From positions 30,625-94,624 of the forward strand of contig NZ_LZHV01000052.1 in the NCBI RefSeq assembly GCF_001667275.1: a stretch of 64,000 nucleotides of DNA, in the 5' to 3' direction. A program made the position numbers and the translations under genes. A model generated the notes under the pieces. That model was not told where the DNA came from. It saw only the letters and a list, made by a program, of their open reading frames with translations, and searched no databases. How positions within the stretch are numbered: the first letter of the stretch is position 1; every line of letters begins with the position of its first letter. The DNA comes from Mycobacterium sp. ACS4054 (GTDB lineage: Bacteria; Actinomycetota; Actinomycetes; Mycobacteriales; Mycobacteriaceae). Shown piece by piece: positions 10,967-19,138 of this stretch.

Positions 10967-12135
10967 GCCGGCATCCGGCTCTGCAACGCGCGTTTCAGCA
11001 GCCCGGCGTCGTCGGTCAGGCCGCCGTCGGCGTGCCACACCGTGACCGCCCGCACCCGCCCCTCGACCCTGCGCAGCACCGCGATTTCACCGAGCCGGCG
11101 CCGGCCGGTGCGATCCCGCGTGACGTGCAACAGCACCTGCACGGCCGCGGCGAGTTGGCTGTGCAGCGCCGCGCGATCGAGGCCGCCGAGCGCGCCGAGG
11201 GCCTCCAGCCGGGCGGGCACCTCGGCCGGGTTGTTCGCGTGCACCGTGCCCGCTCCCCCGTCGTGGCCGGTGTTCAACGCGGCGAGCAGATCGACCACCT
11301 CCGCGCCCCGCACCTCGCCGACCACGATGCGGTCGGGCCGCATCCGCAGGGCCTGCCGGACGAGTTGGCGCACCGGAACTTCGCCCACCCCTTCGACATT
11401 GGCGCACCGCGCGACGAGCTTCACCAGGTGCGGATGCCGGGGCGCCAGCTCGGCGGCATCCTCGACGCACACGATCCGTTCGGTGGGCGCCACGGCGCCC
11501 AGCATCGCCGCGAGCAAGGTCGTCTTGCCGGCCCCGGTTCCGCCGCAGACCAGGAACGCCAACCGGGCCGCGATGATGTCTTCGACCAGGGCGGCGGCCT
11601 CGGGCGCCAAGGCGCCGGCCGCGGTCAGGGCCGCCAGGTCCTGACTGGCCGGGCGCAACACCCGCAGCGACAAGCAGGTGCCCGCGGCCGCCACGGGCGG
11701 CAGCACCGCGTGTAAGCGCACGGCGAACCCGGCGCCGACGCCGGTCAGCTGCCCGTCCACCCACGGCTGCGCGTCGTCCAGGCGCCGGCCGGCGGCCAGC
11801 GCCAGCCGCTGTGCCAGGCGTCGCACCGCCGCCTCGTCTGCGAATCGAACCTGGGTGCGCCGCAACCCATTCCCGTCGTCGACCCACACCGCGTCGGGCG
11901 CGGTGACCAACACGTCGGTGGTGCCGTCCGCACACAGCAACGGCTCGAGGATGCCGGCGCCGGTCAGCTCGGTCTGCAGCACCCGCAGGTTGGCCAACAC
12001 CTCGGTGTCGCCCAGCATCCCGCCGGACTCGGCCCGGATCGCGGCGGCCACGGCGTTCGGGCCCACCGGAGATCCCAGCGGTCCGGCTTCGGCGGCCAGC
12101 CGCTCACGCACCCGGTCGATCAGCGAACCGCTCAC
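10963..12135 (-). CDS. tadA: TadA/CpaF-type secretion ATPase
   Basis: A 390-residue hexameric AAA+ ATPase that powers Flp pilus assembly from the cytoplasmic face (Rv3659c-like). It shows an N-terminal helical region and then the ATPase core with Walker A CGGTGAGKTTLL (near residue 200). The Asp-rich VEDAAELAP, the Walker B region MRPDRIVVGEVRGAEV and the arginine-rich hexamer interface follow. The gene is coupled at both ends by 4-bp overlaps (GTGA with ssd, ATGA with tadB), so ssd-tadA-tadB-tadC-flp-tadE form one operon. Confidence 0.93.
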   Translation of the reverse strand: MSGSLIDRVRERLAAEAGPLGSPVGPNAVAAAIRAESGGMLGDTEVLANLRVLQTELTGAGILEPLLCADGTTDVLVTAPDAVWVDDGNGLRRTQVRFADEAAVRRLAQRLALAAGRRLDDAQPWVDGQLTGVGAGFAVRLHAVLPPVAAAGTCLSLRVLRPASQDLAALTAAGALAPEAAALVEDIIAARLAFLVCGGTGAGKTTLLAAMLGAVAPTERIVCVEDAAELAPRHPHLVKLVARCANVEGVGEVPVRQLVRQALRMRPDRIVVGEVRGAEVVDLLAALNTGHDGGAGTVHANNPAEVPARLEALGALGGLDRAALHSQLAAAVQVLLHVTRDRTGRRRLGEIAVLRRVEGRVRAVTVWHADGGLTDDAGLLKRALQSRMPA

Positions 12136-13226
12136 GCGGCCCTACCGTTTCGCGCCGGACCCGACGACGCGCGCGGCAGCACGGTGAGCACCTGGCGGGC
12201 CGCCGCCGCGAGCGCGGATCGCCGCCCGAGCCGCAGGCCGCCGCGCTCGAGCTGCTCGGCGACCCGGGGTTCGGCCCTCATCGCTGCCAGCAACGGCAGC
12301 CCGGTGATGTCGGCGATCTCACCGGCCCGCAACCCGCCCGGCGACGGGCCGCGTACCACCAACCCCACATTGGGATTGATGGCGGCCAGCACCGGGGCGA
12401 GCGCACCCGTCGCCGCGCACGCGGGCACGTCGCAGCGGCTGACCACGACGACGAGGTCGGCGGCGGCGAGCGCGGCCTGCGCCGCGTCGGTGAGACGGCG
12501 CGGAAGGTCACAGATCACGGTGACCGCGCCGCGGCGGCCGGCGTCGACGATGGCGTGCACCGGCCCGGCCGCCAACTCGTATCCGCGCCGGGTGCCGGAC
12601 AGCACGCTGACCCCGCGGTGTCGCGGCAACGCCTCCCGCGCCGCCGACCAGTTGAGCCGGCCACCCTGCAGGGCGAGGTCCGGCCAGCGCAGGCCCGGCG
12701 CGGTCTCGGCGCCGAGCAGCAGATCGATTCCCCCGCCCCACGGGTCGAGGTCGACCAGCACTGCGTCGGCGGCGGCCTGCGCCAGGGCGGCCGCCAGCGT
12801 CGACGCGCCGGCCCCGCCGCACCCACCGACGACCGTGACCACTTCGCCACGCGACCCGTCGTCGCGCGACGATTCGACGGCCTCGGCGAGCGCGCGGACC
12901 AAGCCGGCCTCCTGCTCGGGCAGCCGCAGCACGCACTCGGCGCCCACCGCGACGGCCGCCGCCCACGCCGCGGTCGCCGGGTCGCCCGCCGTCAGCACGG
13001 CGACGTGAGCGCGGCGCGGCAGCGCCGCCCGCCCGCACCGGTCCGCCGCGGTTTCGTCCAGCACCACGGCCGCGGCCGCCGACCACGTCTTGCGACTCAC
13101 GGCACCGCCCGCATGGACCACCCGGACACCGACGGCCGCCGCCACGCGGTCGAATTCCCGGCGCAGTTCCGGATCCGCCAACACCGCCAGCACGCCCGCG
13201 GGCTCGGCGTGGGGGGTGCTCGTCAC
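12132..13226 (-). CDS. ssd: Septum site-determining / CpaE-TadZ-like protein
   Basis: A 364-residue protein of the MinD/ParA superfamily (Rv3660c). The N-terminal third resembles a receiver-like domain. The C-terminal part has the nucleotide-binding fold with VVTVVGGCGGAGASTLAAAL, where the conserved GK(S/T) lysine is an alanine, and a VDLDPWGGGIDLLLG switch region. The same lysine is lost in the CpaE/TadZ group, which positions Tad machines. M. tuberculosis Ssd has been linked to septum inhibition. The GTG at 13226 is chosen for family length; the frame is open to 13358. It is first gene of the operon. Confidence 0.85.
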   Translation of the reverse strand: MTSTPHAEPAGVLAVLADPELRREFDRVAAAVGVRVVHAGGAVSRKTWSAAAAVVLDETAADRCGRAALPRRAHVAVLTAGDPATAAWAAAVAVGAECVLRLPEQEAGLVRALAEAVESSRDDGSRGEVVTVVGGCGGAGASTLAAALAQAAADAVLVDLDPWGGGIDLLLGAETAPGLRWPDLALQGGRLNWSAAREALPRHRGVSVLSGTRRGYELAAGPVHAIVDAGRRGAVTVICDLPRRLTDAAQAALAAADLVVVVSRCDVPACAATGALAPVLAAINPNVGLVVRGPSPGGLRAGEIADITGLPLLAAMRAEPRVAEQLERGGLRLGRRSALAAAARQVLTVLPRASSGPARNGRAA

Positions 13227-13402
13227 GGACCCACCCTGTCGGACCCGCGATATTGGACACCAGTCCCAAATACCGATTTGGGGATAGAGACGCGAGTGTG
13301 CACAAAGCGTGTCGGCCGGGAGCGGCCGGCACACAGAAGTCGCAATGTCCGCAACCACGGGAACGCCGCGCCATGCGGCACGTCGAAGAGGATCTGACCC
13401 CA

Positions 13403-13499
13403 GAAAAGGGACGACCCCCGCCAGGGGGGGAGGAGGCGAGGGTCGTCGTGTATCAGCCCCGGGGGGTCGGGCTGATACACCCTCGGCTCAGGCCGAGTA
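13403..13499 (-). ncRNA. 6C small RNA (B11), cytosine-rich double hairpin
   Basis: On the minus strand there is a short hairpin (CTCGGC/GCCGAG), then a 12-bp perfect stem (GTGTATCAGCCC and its complement, 13448-13480) with a loop holding six C. A second stem follows (ACGACCC/GGGTCGT, 13411-13446) whose loop holds seven C, with CCCTTTTC after it as a terminator. Two C-rich loops on stacked hairpins define the actinobacterial 6C RNA, and M. tuberculosis B11 sits in the same Rv3660c-Rv3661 gap. A -10 box TATAGT (13506-13511) fits a start near 13499, giving about 97 nt. B11/6C is thought to regulate mRNAs through its C-loops. Confidence 0.88.
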
Positions 13500-13505
13500 A
13501 TGCTT

Positions 13506-13511
13506 ACTATA
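13506..13511 (-). promoter_or_regulatory. -10 box of the 6C RNA
   Basis: TATAGT on the minus strand, 6-7 bases before the inferred 6C 5' end. No convincing -35 at 17 bp; TTGCGT lies about 19 bp upstream. This fits the usual mycobacterial SigA promoter, which depends mostly on the -10. Confidence 0.6.
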
Positions 13512-13663
13512 CACATGACAAGCGGCGGTAACGCAAGGGCTCTTCTCCAGGAAAGAACACGTTGAGCCGCAAAAACAGTGCGTTACCGCCGGTCCCACAT
13601 TGCTGAGCGGCGTTTCGGCCCCGGAACCGGGGCCCGGAAGCACGGCCGACATATGCTGGTTCG

Positions 13664-14509
13664 GTGACCGTCTTCGACCCGGCCGCGGAGCAGCACACGG
13701 CGGCGGCCACCGCTCCCCGGGCCCGCACCGCGGCCTTCTTCGACCTGGACAAGACGATCATCGCCAAGTCCAGCACGCTGGCTTTCAGCAAACCCTTCTT
13801 CAACCAGGGACTGCTGAACCGCCGCGCCGTGCTCAAATCGAGCTACGCCCAGTTCATCTATCTGCTCTCCGGTGCTGATCATGACCAGATGGACCGGATG
13901 CGCATCCACATGACGAACATGGTCGCCGGCTGGGACGTGGAACAGGTCAAGTCGATCGTCAACGAAACGCTGCACGACATCGTGACCCCGCTGGTGTTCG
14001 CCGAGGCTGCCGACCTGATCGCCGCGCACAAGCTGTGCGGCCGCGACGTGGTCGTGGTCTCCGCCTCCGGCGAGGAGATCGTCGCGCCGATCGCCCGCGC
14101 GCTGGGCGCCACCCACGCGATGGCGACCCGCATGGTGGTGGAGGACGGCCGGTACACCGGCGAGATCGCGTTCTACTGCTACGGCGAGGGCAAGGTGCAA
14201 GCGATCCGCGAGCTGGCCGCCCGCGAGGGCTACCCGCTGGAGCACTGCTACGCCTACTCCGACTCGATCACCGACCTGCCGATGCTCGAGTCCGTCGGCC
14301 ACCCCAGCGTGGTGAATCCGGACCGCGGATTGCGCCGGGAAGCCGTCGAGCGTGGTTGGCCCGTGTTGTCGTTCTCCAAGCCGGTGTCGCTGCGCGATCG
14401 CATCCCCGCCCCGTCGGGCGCCGCGATCGCGACGACCGCCGCGGTGGGCGTCAGCGCGCTGGCCGCGGGCGCGGTCACCTACTCGCTGTTGCGCCGGTTC
14501 GCGTTCTAG
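13664..14509 (+). CDS. HAD-IB family hydrolase, SerB-like, C-terminal membrane anchor (Rv3661-like)
   Basis: A 281-residue phosphatase of the SerB-related HAD-IB subfamily. The catalytic DxD motif is AAFFDLDKTI (near residue 25), motif II is VVVSASGEEI, and motifs III/IV are in GKVQAIRELA and YAYSDSITDLPML. The C-terminal 30 residues form a hydrophobic helix (TTAAVGVSALAAGAVTYSLL) followed by RRFAF, suggesting membrane attachment. True SerB activity is unproven; other HAD-IB members act on phospholipid head groups. The start is the GTG at 13664. It lies between two small-RNA genes, as in M. tuberculosis. Confidence 0.85.
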   Translation: MTVFDPAAEQHTAAATAPRARTAAFFDLDKTIIAKSSTLAFSKPFFNQGLLNRRAVLKSSYAQFIYLLSGADHDQMDRMRIHMTNMVAGWDVEQVKSIVNETLHDIVTPLVFAEAADLIAAHKLCGRDVVVVSASGEEIVAPIARALGATHAMATRMVVEDGRYTGEIAFYCYGEGKVQAIRELAAREGYPLEHCYAYSDSITDLPMLESVGHPSVVNPDRGLRREAVERGWPVLSFSKPVSLRDRIPAPSGAAIATTAAVGVSALAAGAVTYSLLRRFAF

Positions 14510-14599
14510 CCGGCACCGCGATTCGCAGCAAACTCCGATGCCGCTTCGCTTCCCGGCTTTTGCAAAATTGGGCCTTGCTGCGCTAGGGGTCTAGTAGTA

Positions 14600-14906
14600 C
14601 AAAGGAACCACGGAAGCCCGGTGAGGCCAAGGTCGATCCGGAAGAGAAGGTTCGTTCTCCCGACCCGGGCGCCCAGCACGGTGCTCGGCACCCACGCGGA
14701 GTCATAGCCGCGAAAATGGCAGAAGTGTTGCGGGCCTGCGTAATTGCGAAATGTGAACGGTGACGACGACCCTTTGGGTGGGGTTGCAGCCACAAGCATC
14801 GCAAGATCGCCGAGGCCAACCCACGCAGCCCAGAAATGCACGCATGGTAACCGAGCTCCGTGCTAGCGGGCGGCGGACCGAATTCCTTTCGGACGTCGCC
14901 CGCTTT
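14600..14906 (+). ncRNA. Ms1/MTS2823-type RNA (6S-like), candidate
   Basis: The 442-bp gap between the SerB-like gene and the Rv3662c-like gene has no credible reading frame. In M. tuberculosis this gap encodes MTS2823, the homologue of M. smegmatis Ms1, an abundant stationary-phase RNA of about 300 nt that binds core RNA polymerase. Here the 3' end is well marked by a long hairpin and T-rich tail ending near 14906. The 5' end is estimated from the expected length and AT-rich sequence around 14550-14600. The call rests on position, length and terminator, not on alignment. Confidence 0.65.
14866..14906 (+). terminator. Terminator hairpin of the Ms1-type RNA
   Basis: A 10-bp lower stem (GCGGGCGGCG with CGTCGCCCGC, one G-T pair) and a 5-bp upper stem (CCGAA/TTCGG) are followed by TTTGCATTGTT on the plus strand. 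It marks the 3' end of the non-coding transcript. Confidence 0.6.
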
Positions 14907-14951
14907 GCATTGTTAGGTGCCGTTTTCGTCAACCGCCGGCTACCGAATCAG

Positions 14952-15710
14952 CTATCGACTCGACAGCGCATCGGCGATGGTCAGGGCTTCCTGCGCACCG
15001 GCTCGAATCGCGCGGCAACACAGCACCAGCCAGGCCGCCACCCCGTCCGCGGTACCGCCGGCGAAACCTTCGGCCGCATCGCGATAGTCGGCGGGCTGCC
15101 GCATCCAATTCACCTCGGGCACGCCCAATCCGTGCGGGTCCAAGCCGCTGGCGATGGTGACCAACCGCGACACCGCTCGGGCCACCACCCCGTCGGCGCT
15201 GCCGAAGGGCCGCAGCGTCAGCAGCTCCCCGTGCGCGACGGCGGCGACGTCGGGCGCCGGCGCCTGGGTGCCGCCGCTGACCAACTCCGCCAGCAACTCC
15301 AGCCGCGGCCCGACGCCGGCGTCGGCGCGGGGCCGGCCCAGCCGTTCCTCGTCGACCTGGCCGGCCGCCGCCAGCATGTGCAAGCGGGCCAGCGCCTGCA
15401 GCGGCGCGCGCCGCCAGATCCCGACCAGGGGCCCCTCGCCGCCCTCCAGCGCCTGGGCCACCCGCAGCGCCCCGCCGAAGACCGGGTCGCTGACCGCGCC
15501 CGCGTCGGCGAGGTCTTCCAGCCGCACGGGACCGCCGTCCAGCACAGAGGATGCGCGCGCGGCCCGCAATGCCGCCTCGGCGGCGGTCACCGGCCAGCCG
15601 CGCAGGTTGGCGCGGTGGCGGTGGGCGCGCCCCAGCGCCTCGCGGGCCCGATCGCTGGCCTCGGCGACGCCGGGCAGCTCCATCAGCGGAGCCAAAGGAT
15701 CAGCGGTCAC
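14952..15710 (-). CDS. Fic-fold-like protein with degenerate active site (Rv3662c-like)
   Basis: A 252-residue soluble protein usually left as hypothetical. I see a Fic/DOC layout: a helix with ARASSVLDGG (compare the S-x-x-E-G element of Fic proteins), then LQALARLHMLAAAGQVDEERLGRPR (compare the LHxxL...G.YR segment). VAHGELLTLRPFGSADGVVAR follows at the place of the catalytic HPFxDGNGRxxR loop. There His is replaced by Arg, Asn by Asp and the first Arg by Val, while Pro-Phe, one Gly and the last Arg remain. If related, it should not transfer AMP in the usual way. The similarity is by eye; biochemical function is unknown. It is 22 bp upstream of dppD in the same direction. Confidence 0.6.
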   Translation of the reverse strand: MTADPLAPLMELPGVAEASDRAREALGRAHRHRANLRGWPVTAAEAALRAARASSVLDGGPVRLEDLADAGAVSDPVFGGALRVAQALEGGEGPLVGIWRRAPLQALARLHMLAAAGQVDEERLGRPRADAGVGPRLELLAELVSGGTQAPAPDVAAVAHGELLTLRPFGSADGVVARAVSRLVTIASGLDPHGLGVPEVNWMRQPADYRDAAEGFAGGTADGVAAWLVLCCRAIRAGAQEALTIADALSSR

Positions 15711-15732
15711 AGGTTGCCAACCTATCCCGGCT

Positions 15733-17349
15733 TCACCGATCCGATGTCGGCGCGTGCGGGATGGCCTCCAGCAACTGGCGCGTGTATTCGTGCCGGGGCC
15801 GGGCGAACAGCTCCTCGGTGGCGGCGTGCTCCACCACTCGCCCGGCGCGCATCACCAGGACGTCGTCGGCGATCTGCCGGATCACGGCCAGGTCGTGGCT
15901 GATGAACAGGTAGGTGAGCCCCAGCTCGGTCTGCAGTTCGGCCAGCAGATCCAGTATCTGCGCCTGCACCAGGACGTCGAGCGCGGAGACCGCCTCGTCG
16001 CAGACCAGCATGTCGGGCCGCAGCGCCAGCGCCCGAGCGATCGCCACCCGCTGCCGTTGGCCGCCCGACAGTTCGCGGGGCAGCCGCCCCAGGACCGACG
16101 ACGGCAACGCCACCTGGTCGACTAGCTCGCGCACCGCGCGCTCGCGCTGCCGGCGGTCGCCGACGCGGTGGATGCGCAGCGGTTCCTCGACGGCCCGAAA
16201 CACCGTGTACATGGGATCGAGGCTGCTGTAGGGGTTTTGGAAGACCGGCTGTACCCGGCGGCGGAGTGCCAATTGCCGATCGCGGTTCAGCGCGGCGTCG
16301 ACGCGCGCGCCGTCGAAGACGACCGTGCCCGACGTCGGCGGCAGCAGGCCGAGCACCAGCTGCGCCAGCGTGGACTTGCCCGAACCGGACTCCCCGGCGA
16401 TCGCCAGGGTGCTCGCTCGCCGCAGGCGGAACGAAACACCGTCGACGGCAAGGAATTCCGCGCGCTTCCAGGGCGCCCCGCGGGATTCCCGGTATGCCTT
16501 GGTCAGCCTGGAGGCGACGAGGATGTCGTCCGGCGTCCCAGCGTTCGCCGGCCGTTGCCGGGGCGGGCCTTTGACGGTCAGCGAGGGTGCGGCGGCCACC
16601 AGCCGCCGGGTGTACTCGTGCTGCGGGGTCCGCAAGATCGACCGCGCCGAACCGGATTCCACCACCACGCCGTCGCGCATGACGACCACCGACTCGGCGC
16701 GTTCGGCGGCCAGCGCGAGGTCATGGGTGATCAGCAGCAGCGCGGTGCCGAGTTCCGCGGTGAGCCCCTGCAGATGGTCGAGCACCTGGCGTTGCACGGT
16801 GACGTCCAGGGCCGACGTCGGTTCGTCGGCGATCAGCAGCCGCGGCCGGCCCGCCAACCCGATCGCGATCAGCGCCCGCTGACACATGCCGCCGGAGAGC
16901 TGGTGCGGGTAGCGGCCGGCCTGTTTGGCGGGGTCCCGCATCCCGGCCTGGGCGAGCAGTTCGACCGCCCGCCGCCGGGACCGGCGGTCGGAAGTGTTGG
17001 CCCGCAACGCCTCCGCAACCTGGAAGCCGACCTTCCAGACGGGGTTGAGGTTGGTCATCGGGTCCTGGGGGATGTAGCCGATCTCGCGGCCCCTGATCGC
17101 GCGCAGCGTCCGGCGGTCGGCCCCGGCGATGTCGGAACCGTCGAAGACGATGCGCCCGGCCGTGATCCGGCCGCCGGTGGGCAGCAGGCCTAGGATCGCG
17201 GCCGCCGTGGTGGATTTGCCCGATCCCGATTCCCCCACCACCGCGACGGTGTGGCCAGGCTGGACGGCGAAATCCACGCCGCGGACGGCGGCCTGATCAC
17301 CGAAGTCGACCTTCAGGCCCTCGACCCAGAGCAGCGGTGTGCCGGTCAT
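15733..17349 (-). CDS. dppD: Peptide ABC transporter ATPase, two fused ATP-binding domains
   Basis: A 538-residue cytoplasmic protein combining the DppD- and DppF-type ATPases in one chain (Rv3663c-like). Domain 1 has Walker A GESGSGKSTTAAAILG (about residue 38) and signature LSGGMCQRALIA. Domain 2 has GESGSGKSTLAQLVLG (about residue 315), signature LSGGQRQRVAIA, and Walker B MLVCDEAVSALD. It energises import through DppB/DppC. I use the ATG at 17349, which overlaps the dppC stop as ATGA, over a GTG nine bases upstream. In M. tuberculosis the Dpp system imports peptides and has been linked to heme uptake. Confidence 0.93.
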   Translation of the reverse strand: MTGTPLLWVEGLKVDFGDQAAVRGVDFAVQPGHTVAVVGESGSGKSTTAAAILGLLPTGGRITAGRIVFDGSDIAGADRRTLRAIRGREIGYIPQDPMTNLNPVWKVGFQVAEALRANTSDRRSRRRAVELLAQAGMRDPAKQAGRYPHQLSGGMCQRALIAIGLAGRPRLLIADEPTSALDVTVQRQVLDHLQGLTAELGTALLLITHDLALAAERAESVVVMRDGVVVESGSARSILRTPQHEYTRRLVAAAPSLTVKGPPRQRPANAGTPDDILVASRLTKAYRESRGAPWKRAEFLAVDGVSFRLRRASTLAIAGESGSGKSTLAQLVLGLLPPTSGTVVFDGARVDAALNRDRQLALRRRVQPVFQNPYSSLDPMYTVFRAVEEPLRIHRVGDRRQRERAVRELVDQVALPSSVLGRLPRELSGGQRQRVAIARALALRPDMLVCDEAVSALDVLVQAQILDLLAELQTELGLTYLFISHDLAVIRQIADDVLVMRAGRVVEHAATEELFARPRHEYTRQLLEAIPHAPTSDR

Positions 17350-18218
17350 GGGCGCCACGCTCGGGACGCCGGGTCCAGGGCGTCGCGCAGCGCGTCGCCC
17401 ATCATCATGAACGCCAGCACCGTGATCGCCAGCGCCCCGGCGGGAAAGAAGAGGATGGGCGATCCCGCCCGCAACCGCGTCTGGGCGAGATTGATGTCAC
17501 CGCCCCAGGACACCACCGTCGCGGGCAGCCCGACACCCAGGTAGGACAGGGTGGCCTCGGTGACGATGAATACGCCGAGGGCGATGGTGGCCACCGCGAT
17601 GACGGGGCCCAAGGCGTTGGGCAGCACGTGGCGCAGCAGGATCTGAAAACGGCTCAACCCCAGTGCTTTTGCGGCGACCACATAGTCGCTGGCACGCACG
17701 GCAAGCACCGATCCGCGCGCGATGCGGGCCACCTGCGGCCAGCCGAACAGGGCAAGGATGGCGATGACCGTCCACACCGTCCGGTGGTGCAGGACCTGCA
17801 TCAGCACGATGGCGGCCAGCAGCAGCGGCAGGCCGAAGAACACGTCGCTGACGCGGGAGACCACCGCGTCGATCCACCCGCCGTAGAAGCCGGCCAGCGC
17901 GCCCAGCGCCCCGCCGACGACGAACACGGCCAGGGCGGCTCCCAGGCCGACGGTGACCGAAGCCCGTGCCCCGTAGACGGTGCGGGCGTAGACGTCGTGG
18001 CCCTGCAGGTCGGTGCCGAACCAGTGCGCGCGCGACGGCGGGAGCAGGCTCTGGGCGGGGTCGGCGTAGGCGGGGTCGGCCCCGGTGAACACCGCCGGAA
18101 ACAGCGCGACCGCGACGACGAACGCGATCAGCAGGCCGGCGACGATGAACTTCGGTCGCCCGCGCAACCCGCGCCAGGCGTCGCGCCAGAAGCCACTGGC
18201 CCGCGACGGCTCAGCCAT
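17346..18218 (-). CDS. dppC: Peptide ABC transporter permease DppC
   Basis: A 290-residue inner-membrane permease (Rv3664c-like). After a cytoplasmic N-terminus there is a first helix (FIVAGLLIAFVVAVALFPAV), an extracytoplasmic loop (AHWFGTDLQGHDVYART, typical of DppC/OppC) and then five helices. The EAA-type loop (YVVAAKALGLSRFQILLRHVLPN) contacts the ATPase. The ATG at 18218 is preferred to one 27 bases upstream because it gives the usual 8-bp overlap with dppB. It pairs with DppB. Confidence 0.93.
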   Translation of the reverse strand: MAEPSRASGFWRDAWRGLRGRPKFIVAGLLIAFVVAVALFPAVFTGADPAYADPAQSLLPPSRAHWFGTDLQGHDVYARTVYGARASVTVGLGAALAVFVVGGALGALAGFYGGWIDAVVSRVSDVFFGLPLLLAAIVLMQVLHHRTVWTVIAILALFGWPQVARIARGSVLAVRASDYVVAAKALGLSRFQILLRHVLPNALGPVIAVATIALGVFIVTEATLSYLGVGLPATVVSWGGDINLAQTRLRAGSPILFFPAGALAITVLAFMMMGDALRDALDPASRAWRP

Positions 18219-19137
18219 ACCGGATCCTCGGATCCAGCGCGGCATACAGCAGGTCCACCGCCAGGTTGGTGATCAGGTAGATCAGCACCAGCACGGTCAC
18301 GATCGACACCACGGTCGGCGCCTCCTGCCGGGTGACGGCCTGATAGAGCACGCCGCCCACGCCGTGGACGTTGAAAATGCCTTCCGTGACGATGGCCCCG
18401 CCCATCAGCGCCCCCAGATCGGCCCCCAGGAACGTCACGACCGGGATCAGCGAATTGCGCAGGATGTGCACCGTCACCACCCGGGGCCGGGACAACCCCT
18501 TGGCGGTGGCGGTGCGGACATAGTCGGCGTGCGCGTTCGCGGCCACCGCGGATCGGGTCAGCCGCACCACGTAGGCGAACGACACCGAGCCCAGCACCAC
18601 GCCGGGCAGCAGCAGCCGCCCGAACGTCGACCGCTCCCCCACCGTGACCGGCGCGATGCCCAGCTTCACCCCGAAAACGAACTGCGCCAGGAATCCCAGG
18701 ACGAAGATGGGCACCGCGATGATGACCAGCCCGGCGACCAACACGGTGGAATCGAACAGGCCACCCGTGCGCAGGCCGGCGATCACCCCGAAGGCGATGC
18801 CCAGCACCGCCTCGATCACCAGGGCGATCAGCGCGAGCCGCAGCGTGACCGGAAAGGCATGGGCCAGAACGTCACTCACCGGCAATCCGGAGTAGGACCG
18901 GCCTAGGTCACCGTGCAGGACGCCGCCGAGGTAACGCAGGTACTGGACGAGGAACGGGTCGTCGAGGTGGTAGCGCGCCCGCAGTTGCGCCGCGACCTCG
19001 GGCGTCAACGGCCGGTCCCCGGCCATCACGGCCACCGGGTCACCCGGCAACAGGAAGACCATGCCGTAGATCAACAGCGTGGCGCCGAGGAACACTGGCA
19101 CCATGACGGCGATCCGGCGCGCGATGTAGAAACCCAT
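18211..19137 (-). CDS. dppB: Peptide ABC transporter permease DppB
   Basis: A 308-residue permease, the same length as Rv3665c. The N-terminal helix (IAVMVPVFLGATLLIYGMVF), the periplasmic segment typical of DppB (LPGDPVAVMAGDRPLTPEVA) and five further helices are present. The cytoplasmic EAA loop is HADYVRTATAKGLSRPRVVT. It forms the translocation pore with DppC. The dppA stop lies 1 bp upstream, so dppA-B-C-D are transcribed together. Confidence 0.94.
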   Translation of the reverse strand: MGFYIARRIAVMVPVFLGATLLIYGMVFLLPGDPVAVMAGDRPLTPEVAAQLRARYHLDDPFLVQYLRYLGGVLHGDLGRSYSGLPVSDVLAHAFPVTLRLALIALVIEAVLGIAFGVIAGLRTGGLFDSTVLVAGLVIIAVPIFVLGFLAQFVFGVKLGIAPVTVGERSTFGRLLLPGVVLGSVSFAYVVRLTRSAVAANAHADYVRTATAKGLSRPRVVTVHILRNSLIPVVTFLGADLGALMGGAIVTEGIFNVHGVGGVLYQAVTRQEAPTVVSIVTVLVLIYLITNLAVDLLYAALDPRIRYG

Positions 19138-19138
19138 C

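Noticed and set aside
13411..13497. Tandem palindromes that could be read as a short repeat array
   Set aside because: The arms differ in sequence and length and have no spacers of equal size; C-rich loops, promoter and terminator identify the 6C RNA instead.
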